Below are positions 23,786 through 31,262 of a stretch of DNA of 33,286 nucleotides, piece by piece (within the stretch, counting starts at the first letter, position 1; each line of letters starts with the position of its first letter). Made by a program: the position numbers and the translations under genes. The notes beneath the pieces are model-generated. The model saw only the letters and a list, made by a program, of their open reading frames with translations. It was not told the origin of the DNA and made no database searches. The stretch is from an uncultured Neomegalonema sp. (GTDB lineage Bacteria; Pseudomonadota; Alphaproteobacteria; Rhodobacterales; Rhodobacteraceae): assembly GCA_937995735.1 (NCBI GenBank), contig CALKIZ010000111.1:1-33286 (forward strand), read 5' to 3'.

Positions 23786-25594
23786 TCAATAAACCCGTGC
23801 TTTCGGAGCGATCTTCGCAGGCTCGATACCACCTTCACTTGCTGAGGTCAGTGGGTCAATATGAACGGGACGATCACCCAACGTGACCCCGCCTGTCTCG
23901 GAGACCCATGAAAGCGAGTGAACGCGCCAATCATTGTCATCGCGTTCGCTGTAATCTTCACGGGCATGTGCACCGCGACTCTCTTTGCGGTTTTCCGCCG
24001 AGTAAACCGTGGTGATTGAGTTCACCATCAGATTTTCAAGTTCCAGCGTCTCCATCAAATCTGTGTTCCAGATCAAGGAGCGGTCTGTCACCTTGATATC
24101 CGCCATATTCTGCCAAATAGCAGAAATACGCTGGCAGCCTGATTGCAATGTTTCCTCCGTGCGGAACACGGCTGCATCTTCCTGCATAGCACGTTGCATA
24201 TCATCACGAAGATTCGCTGTTGGCGTACTTCCGTCAGCATTACGGAGGCGATCAAACCGATCCATTACTTTATCGACAGCCGCCTTAGGCATGTCTTTGG
24301 TCGACGAATTGCGATCAACCACTTCAGCAGCTTTGATACCCGCCGCACGGCCAAAGACTACGAGGTCAATTAGCGAGTTCGAGCCAAGACGGTTCGCACC
24401 ATGAACACTGGCACAGCCCGCTTCACCAATCGCCATCAAGCCGGGAACAATCGCATCGGGATCACCATCTTTCGGCGCAACCACTTCACCCCAATAGTTG
24501 GTCGGGATGCCACCCATGTTATAGTGAACCGTCGGCAGCACAGGTATAGGCGCCTTATTGAGATCAACACCGGCAAAGATACGCGCACTTTCCGAAATCC
24601 CCGGCAAACGCTGGTGCAAGGTTTCAGGAGGAAGATGGTCGAGATGCAGGAAGATGTGATCTTTCTTCGGTCCGACACCGCGCCCTTCCCGAATTTCCAT
24701 CGTCATGCAACGCGAAACAACATCACGAGATGCCAGATCTTTATAGGTCGGCGCATAACGCTCCATAAAGCGTTCGCCTTCGGAATTCACGAGATAACCA
24801 CCCTCGCCACGCGCGCCCTCCGTGATCAAACATCCAGCACCATAAATACCGGTCGGGTGGAACTGAACGAATTCCATATCTTGGAGTGGCAAGCCCGCAC
24901 GGGCAATCATTCCGCCGCCATCGCCGGTACATGTATGCGCCGAGGTCGCTGAGAAATACGAACGACCGTATCCGCCAGTCGCCAATATTACCATCTTTGC
25001 GCGGAAACGGTGCAAAGTGCCGTCATCGAGTTTCCATGCAATGATCCCGGTGCATGTGCCTTCGTCGTCCATGATTAGATCGAGCGCGAAATACTCGATG
25101 AAAAATTCCGCGTTGTTCTTGACTGATTGACCATAGAGCGTGTGTAGAATCGCATGGCCTGTACGATCAGCAGCGGCACATGTTCGTTGCACCGGCGGCC
25201 CTTCACCAAACTCAGTTGTATGACCACCGAAAGGACGCTGATAAATCTCACCCTTTTCGGTGCGTGAGAAAGGCACGCCGTAATGCTCGAGTTCATAAAC
25301 AGCTTTAGGAGCTTCGCGCGACAGGTATTCCATCGCATCCATATCGCCGAGCCAGTCCGATCCCTTAATGGTATCGTACATATGCCATTGCCAATGGTCA
25401 GGCCCCATATTCCCCAAGGACGCGGCGATACCACCTTGAGCAGCGACCGTGTGCGAACGGGTCGGAAAGACTTTCGTAACGCAAGCGGTTCTTAAACCGG
25501 CTTCCGAAGCCCCAAGCGTCGCACGCAATCCTGCACCGCCAGCGCCGACAACAACCACATCATAGTCATGGTCTACAAATTCGTAAGTTGACAT
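23786..25594 (-). CDS. sdhA: Succinate dehydrogenase flavoprotein subunit
   Basis: A 602-residue catalytic subunit of complex II, oxidising succinate to fumarate at the cytoplasmic face of the inner membrane. Seen: FAD-binding [19 protein letters not shown] (12-30), [13 protein letters not shown] with the His48 that covalently holds [36 protein letters not shown], and [21 protein letters not shown] chose the ATG at 25594 ([12 protein letters not shown]) because an in-frame TTG at 25624 would extend ten atypical residues into the sdhD region. It starts 13 bases after sdhD. The iron-sulfur gene sdhB, normally next, is absent; a terminator and convergent tamB follow. Confidence 0.98.
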   Translation of the reverse strand: MSTYEFVDHDYDVVVVGAGGAGLRATLGASEAGLRTACVTKVFPTRSHTVAAQGGIAASLGNMGPDHWQWHMYDTIKGSDWLGDMDAMEYLSREAPKAVYELEHYGVPFSRTEKGEIYQRPFGGHTTEFGEGPPVQRTCAAADRTGHAILHTLYGQSVKNNAEFFIEYFALDLIMDDEGTCTGIIAWKLDDGTLHRFRAKMVILATGGYGRSYFSATSAHTCTGDGGGMIARAGLPLQDMEFVQFHPTGIYGAGCLITEGARGEGGYLVNSEGERFMERYAPTYKDLASRDVVSRCMTMEIREGRGVGPKKDHIFLHLDHLPPETLHQRLPGISESARIFAGVDLNKAPIPVLPTVHYNMGGIPTNYWGEVVAPKDGDPDAIVPGLMAIGEAGCASVHGANRLGSNSLIDLVVFGRAAGIKAAEVVDRNSSTKDMPKAAVDKVMDRFDRLRNADGSTPTANLRDDMQRAMQEDAAVFRTEETLQSGCQRISAIWQNMADIKVTDRSLIWNTDLMETLELENLMVNSITTVYSAENRKESRGAHAREDYSERDDNDWRVHSLSWVSETGGVTLGDRPVHIDPLTSASEGGIEPAKIAPKARVY

Positions 25595-25607
25595 CTTTAC
25601 TATTCTT

Positions 25608-25994
25608 TCAAACCGAAAATGCAATCATTGCGACGGAAAACGCGGCAGCAAAGCCGAGGCCGGTGGCAAGCAAATTTACAGTAAGCAGGCTGAATGTCCG
25701 CAAAGCCGGAGCATGAACATAATCTTCGATCACGACCTGCAAGCCCAATTTCAAGTGATGGAATACCGCAAGAAGAAACAGCGCTGCGATAATTGCATTC
25801 ATTGGAGATTTATACATTGAGATCACATCGCCCCATGGTTTTCCCAGGGAAACGACAAAAGGAACAATAAAAAAAGGAGTTAGGAAAACAAGGCCAATTG
25901 CGGAAACCCGTTGTGAGATAAAGTGTCCGGTACCCGATTTTGCCGAGCCAAGGCCACGTACTTTCGCGCGGGACGTTCTCATATCTGTACTCAT
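25608..25994 (-). CDS. sdhD: Succinate dehydrogenase membrane anchor subunit D
   Basis: A 128-residue protein with three membrane helices (about 30-50, 62-84, 98-125). The [20 protein letters not shown] segment (about 80-97) matches the haem- and quinone-side region of SdhD, including the Asp-Tyr pair lining the ubiquinone site. [20 protein letters not shown] upstream is typical of the alphaproteobacterial family. With SdhC it anchors SdhA/SdhB and passes electrons to ubiquinone. Its start overlaps the sdhC stop by four bases (ATGA). Confidence 0.95.
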   Translation of the reverse strand: MSTDMRTSRAKVRGLGSAKSGTGHFISQRVSAIGLVFLTPFFIVPFVVSLGKPWGDVISMYKSPMNAIIAALFLLAVFHHLKLGLQVVIEDYVHAPALRTFSLLTVNLLATGLGFAAAFSVAMIAFSV

Positions 25995-26401
25995 GAAAAC
26001 GCTCCAATAAGGATTAACGACACCGCTAGAATGCCTGCGGCGATAATCATAATGTAACCGGACATTTCAGCTTCATCGAGTTCAAATCCATAGCCAGCAT
26101 CCCACAGAAGGTGACGAATACCGTTGCAAAGATGATAGCACAGGCTGAAAGCAAACCCGATCAGGATGAGATGTCCTATCCATGAAGTGAGGATACCATC
26201 TATCAATTTAAATGCTTCGCGACCAGTCGCCGCAGCGATAAACCACCACGCTACCAGAACTGCGCCTATACTGTTCCCAACGCCAGTCACACGGTGAAAG
26301 ATTGACAGGACAGAAGTGATTTGAGGTCTGTATACCTGAAGATGCGGCGACAACGGCCTGTTCCCCCGGTCTACCGCAGCACCATGCTCGCTCTTTGACA
26401 T
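25991..26401 (-). CDS. sdhC: Succinate dehydrogenase cytochrome b556 subunit
   Basis: A 136-residue subunit with three membrane helices. The signature RPLSPHLQVYRPQITSVLS followed by IFHRVTGVGNSIG marks the quinone-site loop, and LCYHLCNGIRHLLWD around His90 corresponds to the haem b ligand region. It is the first gene of sdhCDA and overlaps sdhD by four bases. On the minus strand GAGAGAG lies upstream of the ATG. A possible promoter is at 26418-26446. Confidence 0.96.
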   Translation of the reverse strand: MSKSEHGAAVDRGNRPLSPHLQVYRPQITSVLSIFHRVTGVGNSIGAVLVAWWFIAAATGREAFKLIDGILTSWIGHLILIGFAFSLCYHLCNGIRHLLWDAGYGFELDEAEMSGYIMIIAAGILAVSLILIGAFS

Positions 26402-26417
26402 TCGAACTCTCTCAAAG

Positions 26418-26446
26418 ATTTAGATTCGTGTAGACACTACGCGCAA
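26418..26446 (-). promoter_or_regulatory. Possible sdh promoter
   Basis: On the minus strand TTGCGC (26446-26441) and CTAAAT (26423-26418) are separated by 17 bases, matching the sigma-70 layout with four or five of six consensus bases each. The start would be near 26411, giving a very short leader before sdhC at 26401. Inference from pattern only. Confidence 0.35.
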
Positions 26447-26673
26447 CTGTGCAGTGCGGCAAACATTTAGGCGCACATGATTAACGATAAGTCGCCAAAA
26501 TACAGGCACATGAAGGCTTACCGTATTTCTACCTCTGCCAAGACAATCAGAGCATTGTTAGTTTCTGCTTTTCCCTGAACGCGGAAACCTATTTCGCGCA
26601 CCATTGACAGACACAACCAGCGCCTTACCGGAGAAGCTAATCAAAATTATTTCTCAAGCTGAGAGGCGTGAAA

Positions 26674-27555
26674 TCATTCTTCGCCGGGCCACGGATAACG
26701 TTTGGCGACTCTTATCATGCTCGCAACAGCAGGAGAATGTTGGCGTCCCGCAACCGAAACTAACGAGATTGTCCTCGACACTTTCGGCTCTCGCAAAGGC
26801 CGTGTTCCAATCCCATCCAACATGGGCAGATGTTCCGGCATAATTGAGCATCCTAATCCGGCTACAATCATTGCCTGCACCCAGTCTTCACGTTCCGAGC
26901 TGTATCGGACATTGACGCCGAGCGGCTGTGCATCGCCCATAACTTCATAATGTTCAACGAATTCACAATGGACACGTTGCAAGTATTCCAACCCTTTTAA
27001 GTCAGATATGTTGACTGCGTTTTGCCGTTGAAATGTATGGCCGGTGGGAAACGCGATCATATACCTCTCGGAATAAAGCGGCAGAGACTTTAGATTATCA
27101 GGCAGCGTAGGCATTGCCATCAATGCAACATCCAGTTCGCCGTTGCTCATAGCTTTTATCAATTCCTTGCCGGAAGCGCCGAGCAAATCCATCTCCAAAC
27201 CGTGGATTTCATTTCTGAGCCGGGCAAGAAATCCGATCATCCGGGTTGGCGCTATGGTAGCCATGACGCCAAGTCGAATTTTTATTGTTTCATCATTGAA
27301 AAACCCGGAAGCATCTTGTCGCGCTGCAGAAGCGGCGTCGGCCACGATTTCTATGTGTGGCTTTACCCGCCGACCAAGTTCGGTAAGAATAGTTCGATTC
27401 CGCTCACGGTGGAATAACACTCCTCCAAATTCTTCTTCGAGCTTTTTTATTGCCTTCGTCAGCGATGGTTGAGCGACGTTACAACTTTCTGCCGCACGGG
27501 TGAAGTTTTGCGCCTCACATACCGCCAGAAAATAGCGGACTTGGTGCATTTCCAT
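26674..27555 (-). CDS. LysR-family transcriptional regulator
   Basis: A 293-residue LysR regulator: winged helix-turn-helix at 1-62 (VRYFLAVCEAQNFTRAAESC, VAQPSLTKAIKKLEEEFG, LFHRERN), then a linker helix and a periplasmic-binding-like effector domain (about 92-290) with IRLGVMATIAPTRMIGFLA and LDVALMAMPTLP. The effector cannot be told. The ATG at 27555 has AAGGA upstream. It diverges from the exported-protein gene at 27787, and LysR regulators often control the divergent neighbour; the 231-base gap has several inverted repeats. It is 272 bases from sdhC, on the same strand and upstream of it. Confidence 0.93.
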   Translation of the reverse strand: MEMHQVRYFLAVCEAQNFTRAAESCNVAQPSLTKAIKKLEEEFGGVLFHRERNRTILTELGRRVKPHIEIVADAASAARQDASGFFNDETIKIRLGVMATIAPTRMIGFLARLRNEIHGLEMDLLGASGKELIKAMSNGELDVALMAMPTLPDNLKSLPLYSERYMIAFPTGHTFQRQNAVNISDLKGLEYLQRVHCEFVEHYEVMGDAQPLGVNVRYSSEREDWVQAMIVAGLGCSIMPEHLPMLDGIGTRPLREPKVSRTISLVSVAGRQHSPAVASMIRVAKRYPWPGEE

Positions 27556-27591
27556 CTAGTTTTCCTTCTGCCCAAAAGGAATGTTTCAGCA

Positions 27592-27727
27592 TCATTTCAA
27601 TAGATAACAGCTACTCAAATCGATGTGAAATGAGGTTTCAACGCTTGTTTTCAGAGGTTAGACACCTCTTTAATAGCTCATGGCTATGGAAGTGTAAATG
27701 CCTTTCATTTTTGAAATTGAATTTCAA
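27592..27727. promoter_or_regulatory. Cluster of inverted repeats in the lysR divergent gap
   Basis: Three perfect inverted repeats lie here: TCATTTCA (27592-27599) with TGAAATGA (27626-27633); AGAGGT (27653-27658) with ACCTCT (27664-27669); and TTGAAAT (27711-27717) with ATTTCAA (27721-27727). The first and third share the TTTCA/TGAAA core and could be sites for one regulator, plausibly the divergent LysR protein. The middle one resembles a short hairpin followed by TTT. Confidence 0.4.
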
Positions 27728-27786
27728 ACCGGCCAAGACACTTTTCGAGACTAATCCGTAAATACTGAGCCAGAAGGAACAGACAC

Positions 27787-28095
27787 ATGAAGAATTTCGG
27801 TTTAAAGAGCATCTTCGTTGCAGGGTTTGCATTCGCCTTAGCCGGTATTAATGCGACACCTTCAGAGGCCATGTCTTTTAACGATTACGATGGTTCGGCT
27901 GAAAAACTCGGTAATCGCGCGACGACGAGCGAATTGTTTTCAGGGCGCCTAAATTCTTCTGGGAACCGGCGCGCACAGCAAGCTGAAGCGCTTCAAGAGG
28001 TTCGTGAAGGCCGCAGTATTCTGCCCGCCTTTGCAACAACTATTGAGACTCCGAAAAAAGAGCAGCGCCCTATCTCGTTGACGCTCCCTTTCTAA
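27787..28095 (+). CDS. Small exported protein of unknown function
   Basis: A 102-residue protein with a clear signal peptide: MKNFGLKSIFVAGFAFALAG and a likely cut after the Ala of SEA. The mature part is short and polar (SFNDYDGSAEKLGNRATTSE, then an Arg/Gln/Glu-rich helix RRAQQAEALQEVREG) and ends in Pro-rich PISLTLPF. No family is recognised. AAGGA precedes the ATG. It lies 46 bases upstream of the DM13 gene in the same direction, so the two may be co-transcribed. Confidence 0.7.
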   Translation: MKNFGLKSIFVAGFAFALAGINATPSEAMSFNDYDGSAEKLGNRATTSELFSGRLNSSGNRRAQQAEALQEVREGRSILPAFATTIETPKKEQRPISLTLPF

Positions 28096-28141
28096 GATTT
28101 AACAAACTGACTTAAATCTAATCTTCCCAAGGAGACTACTC

Positions 28142-28525
28142 ATGATCCGCAAGACCCTCGCTACGGTTGCTTTCATTGCGTCTATTGCTGCCAGTTCAAT
28201 TTCTGCCCAAGCAGGTGATCGTTCCGGTTCCTTCTATGGAGTAAGCGGCAAAAGCACGAATGGTGGTGTAACCGTATCAAGAGATGCTCAAGGCTACATT
28301 GTCACCCTCGGCTCGAACTTTTCGTTCAGTGGCGCACCTGATCCAAAAATCGGATTTGGTATCAATGGCAACTACGTTCCCGGCACGCTGATCGGTTTGC
28401 TAAGATCAAATAATGGTACACAGAGCTTCCGCGTTCCTGCCGGACTGGATGTCAAACAATTCACCGAAGTTCACCTCTGGTGCGAGAAGTTTTCGGTTGG
28501 TCTCGGAGTTGCTCCGCTAAACTAA
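28142..28525 (+). CDS. Exported DM13-domain protein
   Basis: A 127-residue protein with a signal peptide (MIRKTLATVAFIASIAASSI, cut near AQA). The mature chain is one DM13-type domain: GSFYGVSGKSTNGGVTVSRD, YIVTLGSNFSFSGAPDPKIG, GTLIGLL, and the C-terminal HLWCEKFSVGLGVAPL, whose WC..F.V..G.A.L pattern is the DM13 hallmark with its single conserved Cys. DM13 is related to cytochrome-like domains and was proposed to have a redox role; its actual function is not established. AAGGAG lies eight bases before the ATG. A bidirectional terminator follows at 28589-28640. A paralogue lies at 29757. Confidence 0.85.
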   Translation: MIRKTLATVAFIASIAASSISAQAGDRSGSFYGVSGKSTNGGVTVSRDAQGYIVTLGSNFSFSGAPDPKIGFGINGNYVPGTLIGLLRSNNGTQSFRVPAGLDVKQFTEVHLWCEKFSVGLGVAPLN

Positions 28526-28588
28526 TTTGCTGAAATAAAGCGTCTTGAGTTAATGCCTTGTGTTAATATCGAAGTGCTTTCGTAGCGT

Positions 28589-28640
28589 AAAAAATTTGAT
28601 GCGTCGAAGGGTCTCGAATAGACGCTTCGGCGCATTTTTT
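28589..28640. terminator. Bidirectional terminator between the DM13 gene and the SDR gene
   Basis: ATGCGTCGAAG (28599-28609) pairs with CTTCGGCGCAT (28625-28635) through 11 pairs with one wobble; an A-run lies before (28589-28594) and a T-run after (28635-28640). It can stop transcripts from both convergent neighbours. Confidence 0.85.
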
Positions 28641-28696
28641 ACAGTTTGTGGCATCCCTGCACACCGCCAGAAGCAATTTCTTTGCCGATATTCGAG

Positions 28697-29584
28697 TTAT
28701 CCGAGTTTGAGTTCTGGTTCTCTCCAACCAACAGAGCCGCCAGCTTCTCCAGGGGGAACGGCTGTCTCGGGAACAAAGAAATCCGGTTGCAGTTTTGCAC
28801 CCGGTGTTACCGAGTAGCTGTCAAAGTCAGTGACGCCGTGCGCAGCAAGCACCAAATCGTCCAAGCAAAACCATCCGCTAAAATCAACGGGCTTCGTCAG
28901 GATTGAAAGCGCGGCATCGCCCATAATCTCTGGTGTGCGGCTTGCGGACGCCATTTTCTCTCCACCGAGCAAATTACGCACGGCTGCAGTATCAATCGTC
29001 GTGCGGGGCCACAGGCAGTTGACGGCAATCTTACCTTTGAACTCTCCCGCCCATCCCAAAGACAACAGGCTCATCCCATATTTTGCGAGCGAGTAAGGTG
29101 GATGATTTTGAAACCACATCGTCCTGAAGTCGAGTGGAGGAGATAAAGTCAAGATATGTGCGCTATCAGATTTCAAAAGATGCGGCAGACAGGTCTTCGT
29201 GACCAGGAAAGTACCGCGCGAATTCACGTCAGCCATCAGATCATAGCGCTTCAACTCCGTCTGTGCCGTCGGCGTTAGGCTGATCGCACTCGCATTATTT
29301 ACGACAGCATCAATGCCGCCAAACTCTGCAACCGCTTGATCCACTGCCGATTGTACCTGAAATTCGTCGCGTATGTCGCACAAGACGCCAAGCGCTTTGC
29401 CGCCAACAGCTCTGATTTCATCAGCTGCGGTATGAATCGTACCGGGCAGCTTGGGGTGCGGTTGATCTGTTTTTGCGGCGATAACGACGTTGGCTCCTGC
29501 ACGCCCGCAAGCGGTCGCAATAGCGAGGCCGATGCCTCTGCTCCCGCCAGAAATAAAGATGGTTTTGCCCGCAAGATCACTCAT
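28697..29584 (-). CDS. Short-chain dehydrogenase/reductase, HSDL2-like
   Basis: A 295-residue NAD(P)-dependent oxidoreductase with a Rossmann fold: cofactor loop SGGSRGIG at 12-19, CDIRD, VNNASAISL (the NNAG counterpart, with Ser after Ala), and the active-site PPYSLAKYG carrying the Tyr-x-x-x-Lys pair. The long insertion after the cofactor loop (AAKTDQPHPKLPGTIHTAAD) and the WPRTTIDTAAV and SGWFCLDD segments resemble the N-terminal domain of HSDL2; no SCP2 domain is attached. The substrate is unknown. The ATG is at 29584. It converges on the first DM13 gene and diverges from the second. Confidence 0.88.
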   Translation of the reverse strand: MSDLAGKTIFISGGSRGIGLAIATACGRAGANVVIAAKTDQPHPKLPGTIHTAADEIRAVGGKALGVLCDIRDEFQVQSAVDQAVAEFGGIDAVVNNASAISLTPTAQTELKRYDLMADVNSRGTFLVTKTCLPHLLKSDSAHILTLSPPLDFRTMWFQNHPPYSLAKYGMSLLSLGWAGEFKGKIAVNCLWPRTTIDTAAVRNLLGGEKMASASRTPEIMGDAALSILTKPVDFSGWFCLDDLVLAAHGVTDFDSYSVTPGAKLQPDFFVPETAVPPGEAGGSVGWREPELKLG

Positions 29585-29756
29585 CGCATCACTCCAAAGG
29601 GTTCAGTATGTCGAGAGTAACGCATTGAAACCGGTGTCGCCATCGTACCGTTGCGTAATCTTTAGAAAAATTTTGAAACAATTCGTCGCGGAGGCGTTAT
29701 TGGACGTAGGCGCAATCACAGACAAAGGTGCGTACGTTCATAAAAGGGAGCTAAAA

Positions 29757-30194
29757 ATGAAATCACTTGTTGTCGCAGCTGTTGCTGCACTGACCCTCGC
29801 CAGCTGCACAGGCCAAGGTGGCAGTTCATCCGTTACTCCAGTAGCGGCTCCAGCTGCATCGAGCGAAGTGTTGGTAACAGCACGCGGAGGCTTCGTTGGC
29901 ACTAAAAAATTCAAAGTTACCGGAACGACTGAAGTCTTCCGTCGTAACAAGCAGTGGTTCATCCGCCTCGGTCCTAATTTCTCCGAAAGCGGCGCACCTG
30001 ATCCCAAAGTGGCTCTGGGCAACAAGGCCGCCGGCGGATACCAGCCAGGTACGATCCTTGGTCTCATAGAAGCAAACGGCGAATCAATTTATGCTCTAAC
30101 TCCGGGCCTCGACATCGGCGACTACGATCAGGTCTGGATTTGGTGTGAGAAGTTCAACGTACCAATCGGTCATGCTGACCTGACAATTCTCTGA
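29757..30194 (+). CDS. DM13-domain lipoprotein
   Basis: A 145-residue paralogue of the exported protein at 28142. It has a lipoprotein signal (MKSLVVAAVAALTLASC, lipobox LASC with Cys17), a Ser/Pro/Ala linker, then a DM13-type domain: GGFVGTKKFKVTGTTEVFRR, FIRLGPNFSESGAPDPKVAL, GTILGLI and QVWIWCEKFNVPIGHADL. The start at ATG 29757 is chosen for its GGGAG site and the signal; the frame is open further upstream without a ribosome site. Its terminator at 30205-30241 lies inside the 3' end of the convergent hydrolase gene, six bases away. Confidence 0.87.
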   Translation: MKSLVVAAVAALTLASCTGQGGSSSVTPVAAPAASSEVLVTARGGFVGTKKFKVTGTTEVFRRNKQWFIRLGPNFSESGAPDPKVALGNKAAGGYQPGTILGLIEANGESIYALTPGLDIGDYDQVWIWCEKFNVPIGHADLTIL

Positions 30195-30200
30195 TTAATT

Positions 30201-31262
30201 TCAAAGGCGGGTGTATGTATAAACGCCCGCCTCTTCTTTTCTGACAGCTCGTCTCGCATCGACAAGATAATTCAAGTGAGCCACAGCTTCCACAGTCGCA
30301 AAACCTTGAAGCTGCTCTGTTATCTTCCGATCAAACAACGTTCCAAAACACTCAATGGTCGTTCTTGGTTCGGAAAGAAGTTCTTCCAACGCTTTCAAAG
30401 TCTCCTCATGGTGATCGATCAACTGCATTAATCTGATCTCAACACCCGTGAAAGGTTCATTGTGCCCCGGTAACGCAAGCAACCCTGCGGGCAGCAAACT
30501 GCTCAGCCTTTCGCAACTCTCAAGCCATTCTCCCAAAGGGTTTCCATCCGGCTCCGTCGGGTAGACGCCGATATTTGATGTGATGCGCGGCAACACCTGA
30601 TCGCCGGAAATCAGCAACCCATCTTCTTCGCATAGCAACATCGCATGTTCAGCAGCGTGTCCATGCCCGACAACGACTTTCCAGTCCCGCCCACCGATCT
30701 GCATTTCCTGGCCTTCAACAATGCGCTGAAACCCCAGAGGCAAAGGCGCACAAACTTTCGAGAACCCAAATGCCGCCCGATTCTGAACGCGCTGCATCTC
30801 GTTTGGGCCAAAGCCTGCACGTTTATAATACTTCACGGCATCCGGCGGCAGTTCGTCCCAAGCATCCAGTTGAAGCATTTTTGCGTATAGAAACGACGTT
30901 CGGGTTGTCACTAAGGGCGCATCGACTTTCTCACACAGCCAACCTGCAAGCCCAATATGATCGGGGTGATTGTGCGTGACAATTACTTGCTTGATTGGTT
31001 TCCCGGCAAGCGAACCTTCGAGCAAAGCCTCCCATGCCGCGCGCCCATCGCGCGTTTTCATGCCGGTGTCGACAATTGTCCAACCATCATCACCATCAAG
31101 AAAATAGATATTTACGTGATCCAAAGCCATGGGCAAGGGAAGACGCGCCCAGAGAATACCAAGCGCGACCTCAATCGTTTCGCCTGCTCTCGGTGGTTCG
31201 GGATTTGGAAAAGTCATACCCGCAGCTTCGGCATCCGCAATTTTCTCGGCGCGGGTTTTCAT
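30201..31262 (-). CDS. Metallo-beta-lactamase-fold hydrolase
   Basis: A 353-residue binuclear-metal hydrolase. The zinc motif THNHPDHIG is at 96-104 (His97, His99, Asp101, His102); further ligands are in VVGHGHAAEHAMLL, ISGDQVLPRI and LPGHNEPF. The N-terminal LDHVNIYFLDGDDGWTIVDT is typical of glyoxalase II/LACTB2-like members, and a C-terminal helical winged domain follows. It probably hydrolyses a thioester or ester. The start overlaps the acyl-CoA dehydrogenase stop by four bases (ATGA), so the two are translationally coupled; an acyl-CoA or related thioester substrate is a reasonable guess, not shown. Confidence 0.88.
   Translation of the reverse strand: MKTRAEKIADAEAAGMTFPNPEPPRAGETIEVALGILWARLPLPMALDHVNIYFLDGDDGWTIVDTGMKTRDGRAAWEALLEGSLAGKPIKQVIVTHNHPDHIGLAGWLCEKVDAPLVTTRTSFLYAKMLQLDAWDELPPDAVKYYKRAGFGPNEMQRVQNRAAFGFSKVCAPLPLGFQRIVEGQEMQIGGRDWKVVVGHGHAAEHAMLLCEEDGLLISGDQVLPRITSNIGVYPTEPDGNPLGEWLESCERLSSLLPAGLLALPGHNEPFTGVEIRLMQLIDHHEETLKALEELLSEPRTTIECFGTLFDRKITEQLQGFATVEAVAHLNYLVDARRAVRKEEAGVYTYTRL
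30205..30241 (+). terminator. Terminator of the DM13 lipoprotein gene, inside the hydrolase 3' end
   Basis: AGGCGGGTGT (30205-30214) pairs with ACGCCCGCCT (30223-30232), ten pairs with one wobble, followed by CTTCTTTTC. It works on the plus strand while the same bases encode the last residues of the minus-strand hydrolase. Confidence 0.75.
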
